Positions 24,398-35,866 of a stretch of DNA of 64,000 nucleotides are shown here, piece after piece. The notes under the pieces are model-generated. The model was not told the DNA's origin and made no database searches. It was given only the letters and a program-made list of their open reading frames with translations. Both the position numbers and the translations under genes were made by a program. This stretch comes from Myxococcales bacterium (GTDB lineage Bacteria; Myxococcota_A; Polyangia; Palsa-1104; JAEUJZ01): positions 1 through 64,000 of the forward strand of contig JAEUKA010000030.1 in NCBI GenBank assembly GCA_016794465.1, in the 5' to 3' direction. How positions within the stretch are numbered: the stretch's first letter is position 1; every line of letters starts with the position of its first letter.

Positions 24398-25339
24398 CTA
24401 GGCGGGCGGGCGAAGGCTGCGGATGAGATCGGCCTGGCCGTCGGCGTGATAGGACGAGCGGACGAGCGGGCCGGACTCGACGTGGGCAATGCCAAGCTGG
24501 AGCGCTTCGTCGCGTAGCTGCACAAACTCGTCGGGCGTTACGTAGCGAGCCAGCGGCAGGTGCGACTTCGACGGGCGCAGGTACTGACCAAGCGTCACGA
24601 TATCGACCCCGAGGCTGCCCAGCTCACGCAGGACCTCGCGAACCTCGGACAGCTCTTCGCCGAGCCCGAGCATCAGCCCAGTCTTGGTAACGGCGCCGCG
24701 TGACTTGGCATGGGCCAGGATCTGGTAGCTGCGCGGATAGCTCGCTTGCACTCGGACCTGCCGTGACAGCCTCGGTACCGTCTCTAGGTTGTGGGCAAAG
24801 ACATCGGGCTGCGCGGCGAGCACGGTATCAACATCGGCGGTGTTGCCTTTGAAGTCGCCGGTCAGCACTTCCAGCGTCATGCCGGGGCAGTGGTGGCGGA
24901 CCTGGGCAATTGTCTCGGCCCAGTGCGCGGCGCCGCCGTCTTTGAGATCATCGCGATCGACGCAGGTAATCACCGTGTGACGCAGGCCCAGCTCTTTGAG
25001 GGCGAGCGCCACCCGTCGCGGCTCATCGGGATCGGGCGGCAGCGGTCTTCCCGTCGGCACATCGCAGAACTGACACGATCGGGTGCAGATATTGCCGAGG
25101 ATCATGATGGTGAGTGCGCGCCGGCTCCAGCACTCGCCGATGTTGGGACAGCTGGCCGACTCGCAGACGGTGTGAAGCTTTTGGCCGTGGACCAGCTCGC
25201 GGACCTCGAAGAAGGTCTTTCCCGACGGTAAGCGGGCTTTGATCCACGCAGGATGACGAGGCCGAGGCTCGGGCTCGGGCTCGGGGGAGCTGTTGCGAAG
25301 GACGGGCAGGTGTCGCGCCGGTTGGCTGGAGCTGTCCAT
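24398..25339 (-). CDS. lipA: Lipoyl synthase
   Basis: This radical-SAM enzyme inserts two sulfurs into octanoyl groups on E2 subunits. The product has 313 residues. It shows both cluster motifs: the auxiliary cluster CESASCPNIGEC (Cys spacing C-x4-C-x5-C) and the radical-SAM motif CTRSCQFC (CxxxCxxC). The C-terminal serine ligand is in GPLVRSSY. Other markers are TCVDRDDLKDGGA and GLGEELSEVREVLREL. The start is ATG 25339, which overlaps the lpd stop by one base (TAATG). Its position after E2 and E3 fits the supply of lipoate to this dehydrogenase. Confidence 0.96.
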   Translation of the reverse strand: MDSSSQPARHLPVLRNSSPEPEPEPRPRHPAWIKARLPSGKTFFEVRELVHGQKLHTVCESASCPNIGECWSRRALTIMILGNICTRSCQFCDVPTGRPLPPDPDEPRRVALALKELGLRHTVITCVDRDDLKDGGAAHWAETIAQVRHHCPGMTLEVLTGDFKGNTADVDTVLAAQPDVFAHNLETVPRLSRQVRVQASYPRSYQILAHAKSRGAVTKTGLMLGLGEELSEVREVLRELGSLGVDIVTLGQYLRPSKSHLPLARYVTPDEFVQLRDEALQLGIAHVESGPLVRSSYHADGQADLIRSLRPPA

Positions 25340-26784
25340 TACAGGTCGATGGCCTCGTCGAAAGCGGACTCGAAGGCGCCTTTGGTGATCTCGCCGTAGG
25401 TTGGATGCGGCAGCACGGTGTGGAGCACTTCGGTGGCGGTCAGCTCGCCGCTGCGGGCGATGCACAGCGCCGAGATCATGTCGCTGGCGGTGCCGCCGAG
25501 GATGTGCGCGCCCAGGATTTCGCCGCTGCTGTCGTCGAGAACGACCTTGACCAGGCCCTCGGTTTCGCCGGTCGCCTGGGCTTTGCCCGACGCTCTGAAC
25601 GGGAACTTGCCGACTTTGACCTTCTTGCCAAGCTCGCGCGCTCTTTGTTCGGTAAGGCCCATCGAGCCGACCTCGGGACGGCAGAACGTCGCACCGGGCA
25701 TGCTGCTCAGGTCGACGCGGCGGATCTCGCGCTCGGGGACTCCGCAGAGCTTTTCGACGCAGGCGATGCCCTCAGCCGAGGCCTTGTGGGCGAGCAAGGG
25801 TCCGCCGATGCAGTCGCCAATGGCGTAAAAGCCGGGCTCTGGCTGGCCGCTCGGATCGAGCAGGTGATACCACTCGTCGACGGCGAGGAAGCCGCGATCG
25901 ATCTTGACCCCAGCACCCTGCGCCAGCACCGAGTCGAGATTTCCGGTGACACCGACGGCAGAGAGCACTTTGTCGACGACGACCTCTTGGCTTTGGCCAC
26001 TGGCGTCGGTGAAGCGGACCTTTTGCTGACCGGCGACCTTCTCACAGCCGGCAAAGCGCGCCCCAAGGTGAATGCGAATCCCTTGCTTGGTCAATTCGCG
26101 TCGCAAAAGCTCGGAGATCTCGCTGTCTTCGACGGGCAGGATCTGCGGCAGCGCTTCGAGGACGGTGACCTCGGTGCCAATCGCGTTGTAGAAGTACGCA
26201 AACTCGATCCCGATTGCGCCCGCACCGACGACCAGCAGCGACTTCGGCTGGCTCGGTAGGTTCATCGCCTCGAAGTAGGTAAGGATGTCTTTCCCGTCGG
26301 GGAGCAGGCTGGGAATGGTCTTCGGCTTGGCTCCGACCGCCAGGATGATGTGCGGCGCAACCAGCTCTTTGTCGTCGACAAACAGGCGCAGCTTGCCACC
26401 GTCTCGGCGCAGCGTCGCGGTCTTGTCGAGGTGCTCGATCTGGTTCTTTTTGAACAGCAGACCGACGCCGCGCTTCTGGTTGTCGGCGACCTTGCGGCTG
26501 TGCGCGATCGCCGTGCCGTAGTCAAAGCGGAGCCCGTCAGCGACGATGCCGAGCGCCGCGCCCTTCTTGAGTGCTGCGTATAGCTCCGCCGAGTGAAGGA
26601 GGGCCTTGGTCGGGATGCAGCCCCAGTTGGCGCAGATGCCGCCGAGGTGGGCGCGCTCGACGACGACGACCTTCTTGCCGAGCTGGGCAGCGCGAATCGC
26701 CGCGACATATCCGCCGGGACCCCCACCGACGACCACCACGTCTGGACCTGCGCCGGGCTGACTTACGCTCGCTTTTTTGTCCAT
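25339..26784 (-). CDS. lpdA: Dihydrolipoamide dehydrogenase (E3)
   Basis: E3 reoxidises dihydrolipoyl groups on E2, passing electrons via FAD and a disulfide to NAD+. The product has 481 residues. The FAD-binding VVVGGGPGGYVAAIRAAQLG is at the start. The redox disulfide is GGICANWGCIPTKALL (C-x4-C). The NAD-binding site is LLVVGAGAIGIEFAYFYNAI. The catalytic His/Glu pair is in the C-terminal LPHPTYGEI. The start is ATG 26782-26784, which overlaps the E2 stop (TGATG). The N-terminal extension before the FAD motif is only about 16 residues, so there is no fused lipoyl domain. Confidence 0.96.
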   Translation of the reverse strand: MDKKASVSQPGAGPDVVVVGGGPGGYVAAIRAAQLGKKVVVVERAHLGGICANWGCIPTKALLHSAELYAALKKGAALGIVADGLRFDYGTAIAHSRKVADNQKRGVGLLFKKNQIEHLDKTATLRRDGGKLRLFVDDKELVAPHIILAVGAKPKTIPSLLPDGKDILTYFEAMNLPSQPKSLLVVGAGAIGIEFAYFYNAIGTEVTVLEALPQILPVEDSEISELLRRELTKQGIRIHLGARFAGCEKVAGQQKVRFTDASGQSQEVVVDKVLSAVGVTGNLDSVLAQGAGVKIDRGFLAVDEWYHLLDPSGQPEPGFYAIGDCIGGPLLAHKASAEGIACVEKLCGVPEREIRRVDLSSMPGATFCRPEVGSMGLTEQRARELGKKVKVGKFPFRASGKAQATGETEGLVKVVLDDSSGEILGAHILGGTASDMISALCIARSGELTATEVLHTVLPHPTYGEITKGAFESAFDEAIDL

Positions 26785-28106
26785 CACAGCACCAGCAGCA
26801 GCGGCTCGCGCAGACCTTCGACCACCTTGGCGAGCAGCTGCGCACCGAGCGCACCGTCGACAATGCGATGATCACAAGACAGCGTCAGGGTCAGGCGGCG
26901 GCGGATCTCGATCTGATCTTTGCCATCACGCTCGACGACGACCGGGCGCTTTTCGACCTGACCGACGGCGAGGATGCCGCTCTCGGGCGGATTGATGATG
27001 GCGTAGAACTCGCGGATGCCGTACATGCCCAGGTTGGTCAGGCTGAAGGTGCCGCCGGTGTACTCCTCGGGACGGAGCTTCTTGTCACGGCCACGCTGCG
27101 CCAGCTCCCGCACCTCGCGGGCAATCGCCCCGAGCGACTTTCCGTCGGCGCCCCGCACCACCGGCGTAATCAAGCCATCGTCGAGCGCCACCGCGACACT
27201 GACATCGACGCGGTGATGCACAATCGCGTTCTGTCCGTCGGGAGAAAACGACATATTGGCACGGGGAACGAGCCGCAGCGCGCGCGCCAGCGACTTCAGG
27301 ATCAGATCGTTGACCGACACCTTGTCGCCGCCGCTCGCTTGGCTGGCGTGGTTGAGCTGCTCGCGGAAGGCCATCGTCGCTTCCATGTCGACTTCGCTCG
27401 TCAGATAGAAGTGCGGCACGGTCTGCTTGGCCTCGACAAGCCGGCGGGCAGCGGTGCGACGAATCATCGACAGCGGCGTCAGCTCGTCACCGGGAAGCAG
27501 TGTCGGTGCAGCGACGGGACCTGACGAGACGAGGCCGACCGACTGCGCGGCCAGCTTCGGCGCTGACTCGATATCGCGCTTGACGATCCGACCGCCGGGG
27601 CCCGAGCCTCTCAGCGTCCGCAGATCAACCCCAGCTTCCGTCGCCAGTCTTCGTGCCAGCGGTGAAGCGTTGAGCCGTCCCCCGGTGCGAGCTTGCGTGG
27701 GTGTGACTGGCTGCACAGCGGGTGCGGCGACTTCGGACTTGACCGGGGCCGGCGTCGGGGCAGCGACGGGTGTCGGCGCAGCGGCTTGCGTCGGGGAAGC
27801 AGCGACGGGCTTGGGCGCATCGGTGCTCGCACTGCCAAGCTCTTTCAGGAGCTGAGCGATGTCTTCGCCCTTTTTGCCCAAGATTGCGACCGGTGCGCCC
27901 AGCTTCACCGTCTGACCCGGTGCCGCCAAGATCTTCAGCAGGACGCCCTCGTCTTCGAGAGGGAAGTCCATATTGGCCTTGTCGGTTTCGACCTCAGCGA
28001 CGATGTCACCGGGGGAAATCTTGTCGCCTTCCTGTTTCAGCCACTTGGCCACCACGCCCTCTTCCATCGTCGGGGACAGGCGTGGCATCGAGATGAGAGT
28101 TGCCAT
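26784..28106 (-). CDS. pdhC: Dihydrolipoamide acetyltransferase (PDH E2)
   Basis: The core subunit of a 2-oxoacid dehydrogenase complex, 440 residues long. It has one lipoyl domain (about 1-78) with the lipoylated Lys in EVETDKANMDF. An Ala/Pro/Thr-rich linker (about 95-145) is followed by the E1/E3-binding domain (about 148-185: ASPLARRLATEAGVDLRTLR and GSGPGGRIVKRDI). Another linker leads to the catalytic domain (about 210-440), with the active-site DHRIVDG (His and Asp) near the end. The MPRLSPTMEEG start is typical of pyruvate-specific E2. It is coupled to lpdA and follows E1-beta by 43 bp. Confidence 0.95.
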   Translation of the reverse strand: MATLISMPRLSPTMEEGVVAKWLKQEGDKISPGDIVAEVETDKANMDFPLEDEGVLLKILAAPGQTVKLGAPVAILGKKGEDIAQLLKELGSASTDAPKPVAASPTQAAAPTPVAAPTPAPVKSEVAAPAVQPVTPTQARTGGRLNASPLARRLATEAGVDLRTLRGSGPGGRIVKRDIESAPKLAAQSVGLVSSGPVAAPTLLPGDELTPLSMIRRTAARRLVEAKQTVPHFYLTSEVDMEATMAFREQLNHASQASGGDKVSVNDLILKSLARALRLVPRANMSFSPDGQNAIVHHRVDVSVAVALDDGLITPVVRGADGKSLGAIAREVRELAQRGRDKKLRPEEYTGGTFSLTNLGMYGIREFYAIINPPESGILAVGQVEKRPVVVERDGKDQIEIRRRLTLTLSCDHRIVDGALGAQLLAKVVEGLREPLLLVL

Positions 28107-28149
28107 GAGGTGTTCTTCTCCGCGTCGGTGCGGTCAACGCTGTGGATCG

Positions 28150-29124
<975 letters not shown>

Positions 29125-29319
29125 CGCCTGTACTCTCTCCTCGGTGGCTGCTTGCTCGGGCGAGCATATCAAATTTCCCGCTTCGCCAAGCAGGCCATCG
29201 CCGCGCAGCCGACCGCGCAGCCACGCGCAGCGGACCGTCAGCCCGATGAAAGCGACGCACAGGACAGGCGAAAATGGGAACGAAACTAGTGATACTCTGG
29301 AGTCGCGTACTATCTCGGC

Positions 29320-31095
29320 ATGTCTACCCCTACCTCCACGGAAGGCTTCATCAAGTCGGCGGTACAGGCCAGCCGAGCCGGTACGCTCTGTGCGCCTCGC
29401 GGTTCCACCCTTCACTGCAAGGGCTGGGGCCAGGAGGCGGCGCTGCGAATGCTCTGCAACAACCTCGATCCTGCCGTCGCTGAGCGGCCCCAAGACTTGG
29501 TTGTGTATGGCGGCACCGGCAAAGCGGCCCGCAACCATGAGGCCCTGGCCGTCATCATCCGAGAGCTGCTGTCGCTGGAAAACGACGAGACGCTGCTGAT
29601 TCAGTCCGGCAAGGCGGTCGGCGTGCTGCGAACCCACGAGGATGCGCCGCGCGTGATCTTGGCCAACTCGAACCTTGTTCCGGCGTGGGCGGACTGGCAG
29701 CACTTCTGGGACCTCGAGGCCGCCGGGCTGATGATGTACGGGCAGATGACCGCCGGGTCGTGGATTTACATCGGCACGCAAGGGATCTTGCAGGGCACGT
29801 TCGAGACGTTTGCGGCAGCGGCGCAGAAGCACTTTGGCGGGACGCTCGCGGGGCGGCTGGTTGTCTCGGCGGGACTGGGCGGCATGGGCGGGGCGCAGCC
29901 GCTGGCGGTGACGCTGAACGATGGCGTGTTTTTGGGGATTGATGTCGATGAGCAGCGCATCCGGCGGCGGGTCGAGCAAGGCTATCTCGATGAGCAGGCC
30001 GCAAGTCTTGACGAAGCGCTGAAAAGGGTGCGAGCGGCGCAGGCCGAGCGGCAGCCGCTGTCGGTAGGACTGTGTGCAAACATTGCCGAGCTGCTGCCAG
30101 AGCTCTTGCGACGCAATGTGGTGCCGGATCTGCTGACGGATCAGACCTCGGCGCACGATCCACTGGGTGGCTATGTGCCGGCGGGCCTGGATCTGGCGGC
30201 GGCGGAGTCGCTGCGCCGAAGCGATCCCGAGCGCTACGTCGAGCGAGCCCGGCGGTCGATGGTGGCGCAGCTGGTCGCGACGCTGGCACTGGGTCAGCGC
30301 GGGGCGCACCTGTTCGATTACGGCAACAACCTGCGCGGCCAGGCGCTGCTTTCTCCCGATGCCGCGCGCGAAGGACTCGTCCGAGAGAGCCTGTTTGCGG
30401 CGATGCCGGGGTTTGTGCCCGCGTACATTCGACCGCTGTTTTGTGAAGGCAAAGGTCCGTTCCGCTGGGCCGCGCTGTCGGGCGATCCGGCAGACATCGA
30501 GCGCACCGACGCCGCCGTCCTGGAAGTCATGAAAGGCACTCCGAGCGAGGCGCACCTTCGTCGCTGGCTGGGCATGGCGAGCCGTCGCGTCAAGTTCCAG
30601 GGTCTGCCCGCCCGCATCTGCTGGCTCGGGTACGGAGAGCGCGCTCGTGTCGGCACCTACTTCAACGACCTTGTCGCCCGGGGCGAGCTGTCAGCGCCGA
30701 TTGTGATTGGTCGCGATCATCTGGACTCAGGCTCGGTGGCTTCGCCCAACCGTGAAACCGAGGCGATGCGCGATGGCAGCGACGCAGTCAGCGACTGGGT
30801 GTTCTTAAATGCCCTCGTCAACTGTGCGGCGGGAGCGACCTGGGTTTCGGTCCATCACGGCGGCGGCGTCGGCATCGGCTACTCGCAGCACGCCGGGATG
30901 GTGGTGGTCGCCGATGGCAGTGAAGCCGCTCGTCGTCGCCTGCAGCGAGTCCTGACCAGCGATCCGGCGATGGGCGTGCTGCGGCATGCCGATGCTGGAT
31001 ATCGCGAAGCAACCGAGTTTGCGGCGGCCCATGGTCCTCGGGTGCCGCACTTGACCGCACGAACTGAACCGGAGTCGGGTCCGCCCGGCTCGTAA
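29320..31095 (+). CDS. hutU: Urocanate hydratase (urocanase)
   Basis: The second enzyme of histidine catabolism, converting urocanate to imidazolonepropionate with tightly bound NAD+. The product has 591 residues; typical bacterial urocanases are about 555. The family signature with the active-site Cys is intact: [19 protein letters not shown]. Other conserved parts are [15 protein letters not shown] near the start, [33 protein letters not shown] (nucleotide binding) and [20 protein letters not shown]. No hutH, hutI or hutG lies nearby, so the gene stands alone. It shares a 195-bp divergent promoter region with the PDH operon. Confidence 0.95.
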   Translation: MSTPTSTEGFIKSAVQASRAGTLCAPRGSTLHCKGWGQEAALRMLCNNLDPAVAERPQDLVVYGGTGKAARNHEALAVIIRELLSLENDETLLIQSGKAVGVLRTHEDAPRVILANSNLVPAWADWQHFWDLEAAGLMMYGQMTAGSWIYIGTQGILQGTFETFAAAAQKHFGGTLAGRLVVSAGLGGMGGAQPLAVTLNDGVFLGIDVDEQRIRRRVEQGYLDEQAASLDEALKRVRAAQAERQPLSVGLCANIAELLPELLRRNVVPDLLTDQTSAHDPLGGYVPAGLDLAAAESLRRSDPERYVERARRSMVAQLVATLALGQRGAHLFDYGNNLRGQALLSPDAAREGLVRESLFAAMPGFVPAYIRPLFCEGKGPFRWAALSGDPADIERTDAAVLEVMKGTPSEAHLRRWLGMASRRVKFQGLPARICWLGYGERARVGTYFNDLVARGELSAPIVIGRDHLDSGSVASPNRETEAMRDGSDAVSDWVFLNALVNCAAGATWVSVHHGGGVGIGYSQHAGMVVVADGSEAARRRLQRVLTSDPAMGVLRHADAGYREATEFAAAHGPRVPHLTARTEPESGPPGS

Positions 31096-31125
31096 AATAG
31101 ACCGCCTACTGCGGCGGGAGAGACG

Positions 31126-33207
31126 ATGACGCTGCTCTTTGGTCCGAACACGAGCCTCCGCTTCAAGCTGCTTCTGCCGCCGCTGCTGGTGCTGCTGTTT
31201 TTGCTCAGCACGCTCTCGATCGTCGGCAACAACTGGCTGCGGGAAGTCTCGCAGCGCATGGCGCAGTCGCACGCCGATGCCAGGGTTGCGGACCTGGCGC
31301 ACTCGCCGCTGCTGACCGACGCGCTGGTGCGTTCGCCCGAGAAGAACCTGGCGCCGCTGCTCAATGGAGCCGTCGACAATGACCCACGCATGCTGTTTGC
31401 GGTGCTCAAGCTGCGCGATCAGCTGTTCATCGGCACGCGCAGTGGCACCGAGGGTGAACAGCTGTCCCTGCTGCTCGCCGATCAGAAGCGCTACAGCAAC
31501 CTCGCCCAGAACGTCACCCAGCGACTGGCGAGCATTGAGTTTTCGATCGCGCGGCGCTCGGTCACGATTCCCGGCACCGGCGAGCTGGTCGAGCTGACGC
31601 TGGCGGCGTCGCTGCGGGATCAGGTGGCAGATTATCGCACCAGCCTGTGGCTGATCCTGGGGGTGTTCGGCGCGGCGCTGTTCGGGTACGCGATCTTCTC
31701 GATTTATATCTTGTCGACGCTGGGACGGCGGATGGATCAGCTGGTCGATGCCGCTCATCGCGTCGAGCAAGGCGATCTCAATGTGCGCATTGGCAACTTG
31801 GTTCCCGACGACATTGCCGTGGTCGGGCGGGCCTTCGATGTCGAAGCCGATCGACTCAGCTCGGCGGTGAACATGCTTCAAGGGGCGGCGACGGTGGTGG
31901 ATCGAGCCTCGACGGATGTCTCGCAGACGCGCGCCGGTCTGCAGCGGACGCTGTCGGCCCAGGTGCGCGACATCGAGGAAGCCTTGCAGCTGCTGCGCGA
32001 GGTCTTGGCCGGCTTTGGTGCCTCGAGTCAGCAAGCCGAACAGAGCCGTGATGAAGCCCGCAATGCCTCGGCCAGCTGCCAGCGACTGACGGGCAGTGTT
32101 CAGGACGCGACAGCCACCGTCGAGGAAGCCGAGCGAGTGGTTGCACTTACGTCAGACAGCCTCGGTCAGGTTGCCAACGCCACCGCCGACATCGCCAAGC
32201 ACGCCGATACCCTGTCGGACACCACCGCGTCCACCGCCAGCGCGATGCTGCAGATGAAGCACTCGATTTCGCGGGTCCGCGAGACGGCCATCACCGCCGC
32301 CAGCCTCGCCGAGCAGGCCGGTATCGACGCCGAGCGCGGCACCCAAGAGCTGCAAGAGAGCATGAACGGCATTGAGCACATCCGCGAAGCCTCCCGCGCG
32401 ATTGGCTCGGTCACCGAGGAGCTGGAGAAGCGCGTCAGCGAGATTGGCGACGTACTGCACCTCATCACCGAGCTGACCCAGCGCACCAACCTGCTCGCGC
32501 TCAACGCCAGCATCATCGCCGCCCAGGCCGGTGCCGAAGGTCGTGGCTTTGCCGTCGTTGCTGATGAGATCAAGGATCTCGCGCGGCGCACCGCCAACTC
32601 TGCCGGCAGCATCGACAACTTGATTCAAGCAGTGGCCGAGGGTGCCCACGCGGCTCGTCGGGCTGCCGTCGCTGGGGCCGATGCCGTCGAAACCGGGGCG
32701 GCTCAGTCGAGCGAAGCGGCCAAGACCATGACCGATATCTTGTCGCGGCTGCGCAACTCGGCGGCGATGTCGAAGTCGATTGCCTCGGCCACCGACGAGC
32801 AAGCGCGCAGCTCGGCCTATGTCACGCGCTCGATTCAGGACGTGCAGAACCATGTCACCGAGATCACCGGCAAGGCGGTCGACCAGACGCGCCGCACCGA
32901 GTATCTGCAGCGACAGGTGTCAAGGCTGCGAGAGCTGGTCGATAGGCTGTCGAAAGGTGGACGAGAGGAGCGCGACAGCATGTCGGCGATCTCGGAGTCG
33001 CTGCAGCGGATGGTGCGGACGCTGGAAGATCTCGCCCACTCGCAGCGCAGCAACGCCACCGAGGGAGAGCGCCTGCGCAACCTGATGGAAGTGGTGCGGC
33101 GGGGAATGAACAGTCAGCGCGAGCAGAGTACGGCGCTCGACCGCTGCCTCGGAGAGCTGGGCAATCAGGCGATCGAGCTGCGCGGTCAGCTTAGCAAGCG
33201 CAACTAG
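31126..33207 (+). CDS. Methyl-accepting chemotaxis protein
   Basis: A 693-residue chemoreceptor. It has an N-terminal membrane helix (about 15-35, [20 protein letters not shown]), a periplasmic sensor domain of about 140 residues (Cache-like in size), a second helix (about 175-198, [20 protein letters not shown]), and a HAMP linker. A long coiled-coil signalling domain follows, with the hairpin tip [20 protein letters not shown] and [20 protein letters not shown]. The tip reads ASIIAAQ where AAIEAAR is usual. The start is ATG 31126, with GGGAGAG five bases upstream. A 5-bp hairpin (31102-31117) overlaps the edge of that Shine-Dalgarno region. No cheA or cheW is in the window. Its 3' end overlaps the convergent CADD-like gene by 17 bp. 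Confidence 0.93.
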   Translation: MTLLFGPNTSLRFKLLLPPLLVLLFLLSTLSIVGNNWLREVSQRMAQSHADARVADLAHSPLLTDALVRSPEKNLAPLLNGAVDNDPRMLFAVLKLRDQLFIGTRSGTEGEQLSLLLADQKRYSNLAQNVTQRLASIEFSIARRSVTIPGTGELVELTLAASLRDQVADYRTSLWLILGVFGAALFGYAIFSIYILSTLGRRMDQLVDAAHRVEQGDLNVRIGNLVPDDIAVVGRAFDVEADRLSSAVNMLQGAATVVDRASTDVSQTRAGLQRTLSAQVRDIEEALQLLREVLAGFGASSQQAEQSRDEARNASASCQRLTGSVQDATATVEEAERVVALTSDSLGQVANATADIAKHADTLSDTTASTASAMLQMKHSISRVRETAITAASLAEQAGIDAERGTQELQESMNGIEHIREASRAIGSVTEELEKRVSEIGDVLHLITELTQRTNLLALNASIIAAQAGAEGRGFAVVADEIKDLARRTANSAGSIDNLIQAVAEGAHAARRAAVAGADAVETGAAQSSEAAKTMTDILSRLRNSAAMSKSIASATDEQARSSAYVTRSIQDVQNHVTEITGKAVDQTRRTEYLQRQVSRLRELVDRLSKGGREERDSMSAISESLQRMVRTLEDLAHSQRSNATEGERLRNLMEVVRRGMNSQREQSTALDRCLGELGNQAIELRGQLSKRN

Positions 33208-33910
33208 CGGTCACGCCCCGAAGCTGCTGCATTCCGTCGAGAAACTGCCACAGTGCCTGCGACGCCTGCTCAGCAGCGGCGACCACGGACTCACGCTCCT
33301 CGACCGACTGGGCGTGTGCGACCAGGGCATCACACTCCACCTGACGGTGAATCACGTCCGCTTCTTCGTGAACCGAGAAGAACGACACCGCGCGTGGGCT
33401 GGCAATGCCGTAGAACTCGCCCAGTCCCTCGCGCTTGGTCTTGGCCACGTCGGGAATCTGCGACTCATAGGCGTACAGCGCCGCCATTCCTTGCAGGTAG
33501 CTGCCGTTCTTGGTGAGGTCGCGGAAGATCTCGACCGAGGCCTGGGTGGCGCGGGTCGGCTCGGACTCGAGCACATTGCTGCGATCGACGCCCAGGCTCT
33601 CTGCAAAGCGCAGCCACAGCTCGGGGTGGTTGTCTTCGCCGTGCTCTTCCTCGCTCAGGTTCTGCAGCAGCTCCTGTCGCAGGGCAAGGTCGTCGCAGTT
33701 GCTGTGAACGCCGCTCACGTAGCGCGGGAACGCCTTGACGTGGTGAAAGTACTGCTTCGAGTATTCCCGCAGGTCATCGAGGCTGAGCGCACCTTGGCTC
33801 CACGCCTGATAAAACGGGTGCGAGAGCATCGCATGGCGCTGCACGGCGGCATCAAGGGCGCGCACGAACTCGGTATCGCTACGAAGGTCAAAGCTCTGGG
33901 TCTGGGTCAT
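33191..33910 (-). CDS. CADD-like diiron protein (putative p-aminobenzoate/folate-related)
   Basis: A 239-residue all-helical protein of the haem-oxygenase-like/PqqC/TENA fold. The segments [40 protein letters not shown] and [16 protein letters not shown] match the CADD family (fol_rel_CADD). The Glu and His residues in these segments fit a dinuclear iron site. In Chlamydia, CADD makes p-aminobenzoate for folate from one of its own tyrosines; bacterial homologues are often assumed to do the same. Several tyrosines are present ([19 protein letters not shown]), but I cannot say which match the Chlamydia donor residues. It is the second HDO-fold protein in the window. Confidence 0.82.
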   Translation of the reverse strand: MTQTQSFDLRSDTEFVRALDAAVQRHAMLSHPFYQAWSQGALSLDDLREYSKQYFHHVKAFPRYVSGVHSNCDDLALRQELLQNLSEEEHGEDNHPELWLRFAESLGVDRSNVLESEPTRATQASVEIFRDLTKNGSYLQGMAALYAYESQIPDVAKTKREGLGEFYGIASPRAVSFFSVHEEADVIHRQVECDALVAHAQSVEERESVVAAAEQASQALWQFLDGMQQLRGVTASCAC

Positions 33911-34028
33911 CTTGGGCCTCTCCCTCTTCTTGGTCGACGGGTCACGCGGGAAACTGCACAGCCTTCCCCACGCAGCAAAAGTGCGCGCAGCTTAGCGCAG
34001 ATTGTGACGATTTGGGCAAGCCGACCAC

Positions 34029-34889
34029 TTAGGCCAGGAAGCGGGTCAGGGCGGCAAACAGCGCGTCCGGCGCCTCGATGTAGGGCACATGTCCACAGTC
34101 GGGCAGGCGGACAAGCTCGGCGTGCAGCAGCTGGGCCGTCTCCGCAGCGCTCTCGATCGGAATCACATCCTGTTCGCCGTGAATGACCAGTGTCGGGAAG
34201 CGCAGAAGCTCCGCCAGCTGCGGTCGCAGATCGAACGCCGGCCCCAGGCTCGTCCAGATGGCTGTTTCCAGCCGCTGCTTGACCAAAAACGGGGTCAGCT
34301 CCAGCGCGCGCCGAGGCTCGACAAAGTACGAGCTGACCGCCAGCGCAAAGCGATGCCGCCGCTGCTCCTCGACCGACAGCGAGTCGCGCTTCGCCAAAAA
34401 CTCCTCGCGCAGCGCCTGCACCGCCGGACGCTGGAGCGCCTCGAACATCTTTAGCTGATACGTCTCGCGCACGGCTGCGGTCGGCGGCGCCGGCGACAGC
34501 AGCACCAGGCGATCGATGTGCTGCGGATACTGGGTCGCATACAGCATCGCCAGCAGCGCACCCCACGAATAGCCGATGAGCCGCACCTTTTCGATCCCGA
34601 TGAAGCGCCGCACCGCATCGACATCCGCGACGTGAACAGAGACGGACGGTGGCGCTTCCCCCTCGGCCTGAGGCGAGCGATCCGCCCCGCGCTGGTCGTA
34701 GTAATAGCAGCGCCGGCCCGCGCCCAGGTTGGCAATGGCATCGAGCTGCGGTCGCAGGTAGCGGCTGTCCGCGCCCGGTCCCCCGTGGAGGATCAAGACC
34801 GGCGGCTGGCTGGATGCGGCGGCGAAGCGGGAGTCGACCCACTCGATGTGAAGGTGGGCCTTGTCAACGGGTAGGAGGTGCTCGGTCAC
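34029..34889 (-). CDS. Proline iminopeptidase-like alpha/beta hydrolase
   Basis: A 286-residue alpha/beta hydrolase. The oxyanion segment is LILHGGPGADSRYL (HGGPG, typical of prolyl iminopeptidases). The nucleophile elbow is GYSWGALLA, the DQRGAD segment follows the first HGGPG as in the family, the catalytic Asp is probably in VIHGEQDVIP, and the His is in PDCGHVPYIEAP. No signal peptide is visible, so it is probably cytoplasmic. It may cleave N-terminal proline from small peptides. Its start overlaps the stop of the upstream membrane-protein gene by four bases (ATGA at 34886-34889). Confidence 0.85.
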   Translation of the reverse strand: MTEHLLPVDKAHLHIEWVDSRFAAASSQPPVLILHGGPGADSRYLRPQLDAIANLGAGRRCYYYDQRGADRSPQAEGEAPPSVSVHVADVDAVRRFIGIEKVRLIGYSWGALLAMLYATQYPQHIDRLVLLSPAPPTAAVRETYQLKMFEALQRPAVQALREEFLAKRDSLSVEEQRRHRFALAVSSYFVEPRRALELTPFLVKQRLETAIWTSLGPAFDLRPQLAELLRFPTLVIHGEQDVIPIESAAETAQLLHAELVRLPDCGHVPYIEAPDALFAALTRFLA

Positions 34890-35680
34890 GCCGCGCGTCC
34901 GCTCAAAAACCGGGCAATCGGGCGCACAAACGGCAGGCTGGCCGACAGAAGGAACGCCGAAGCCACCAGCCCCAGCTGATGCAGCGCGACCGGCTGCAGC
35001 AAGGTATCGAGCAGCGAGTGACTCGTCATCACCGGGGTGACATGACCGTGCAGCAGCGTCAGCGGCAGCGCCAGCCCCGTTCCCAGCAGCAGCAGCACCC
35101 CGGCCGTCCGGTTGCGCAGCACCGCAAACAGGCCCACTCCCGCCAACACCAGCAGCGCCTGACTGCCTTCTTTGGGCGCCAGCGCAATCAGGATCAGCGT
35201 CGGCAAGCTCGCAGCGGCACGGGTCACGGTGTGACGGACCTTCTCGGCCCCTTGGTCATCGACGCGCAGCCACTTCCGCCACGACTCTTGGCCATCAAAG
35301 TGACTGGCCAGCTTCTCGCCTTGCAGACACAGCGCCACCAGACCGTGCGTCACGCCGTAGAACAGCAGCACCGGGTCGATTGCCTTCTGCGTCACCATCC
35401 CCCACATCGCCACCGTCAGCCCCGAGTACCCCAGGCCAATCGCAAACCAGCGCGCCCAGAACCAGTCCGCCGACAGCGCAAAGAACGCCGTGCCGTACGT
35501 CAAAGCCAGCGCCGCAAAGGCCGGCATCCACCCCCGAACCTCGGGCTGATCGGGCGGAGCCAGGTAAAACAGCAGCGAGAACAGGGAATACAGCGCCGTA
35601 TAGAAAGCCAGGCACAGGATGGAAAGCGCTTTGCGTTCACCGGCAAGGCCAAAGGGCTGATCAAGGACTGGGAGCGACAT
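34886..35680 (-). CDS. Polytopic membrane protein of unknown function
   Basis: A 264-residue protein with about seven hydrophobic helices, for example LSILCLAFYTALYSLFSLLF, FAIGLGYSGLTVAMWGMVTQ and RTAGVLLLLGTGLALPLTLL. A charged cytoplasmic loop lies in the middle (HFDGQESWRKWLRVDDQGAE). I do not recognise a named family. It is translationally coupled to the iminopeptidase downstream. The PP2C gene ends 186 bp upstream on the same strand; that spacer holds a hairpin and short repeats but no gene. Confidence 0.7.
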   Translation of the reverse strand: MSLPVLDQPFGLAGERKALSILCLAFYTALYSLFSLLFYLAPPDQPEVRGWMPAFAALALTYGTAFFALSADWFWARWFAIGLGYSGLTVAMWGMVTQKAIDPVLLFYGVTHGLVALCLQGEKLASHFDGQESWRKWLRVDDQGAEKVRHTVTRAAASLPTLILIALAPKEGSQALLVLAGVGLFAVLRNRTAGVLLLLGTGLALPLTLLHGHVTPVMTSHSLLDTLLQPVALHQLGLVASAFLLSASLPFVRPIARFLSGRAA

Positions 35681-35827
35681 GGGTCTTACCTCAGCTCGTT
35701 TTGCGTCTAGCTGTCAAGTATGCCAAAGCGGCCCCAATCCGTCTCTAAGCCAATCTGCGTTGTTCCCCCCACACCGTGTCGGGACTGGCGCGCTCACCCG
35801 CCTACGCCATCGGCCATCCTCGCGACG

Positions 35828-35862
35828 TTTCTGGATGCGAATTCCCACTTTCTGGATGGGAA
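35828..35862. terminator. Candidate terminator hairpin with direct repeat after the PP2C gene
   Basis: TTCCCA (35842-35847) and TGGGAA (35857-35862) form a 6-bp stem with a 9-base loop, four bases beyond the PP2C stop on the minus strand. In addition, TTTCTGGATG is repeated directly at 35828-35837 and 35849-35858 (period 21). There is no clear U tract, so termination is possible rather than shown. Confidence 0.35.
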
Positions 35863-35866
35863 CGAG

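Noticed and set aside
29125..30555. Long minus-strand open frame continuous with pdhB
   Set aside because: It runs antisense through hutU, whose protein is conserved, and its translation is Arg/Gln/His-rich with no family. pdhB homology and start context place the real start at 29124.
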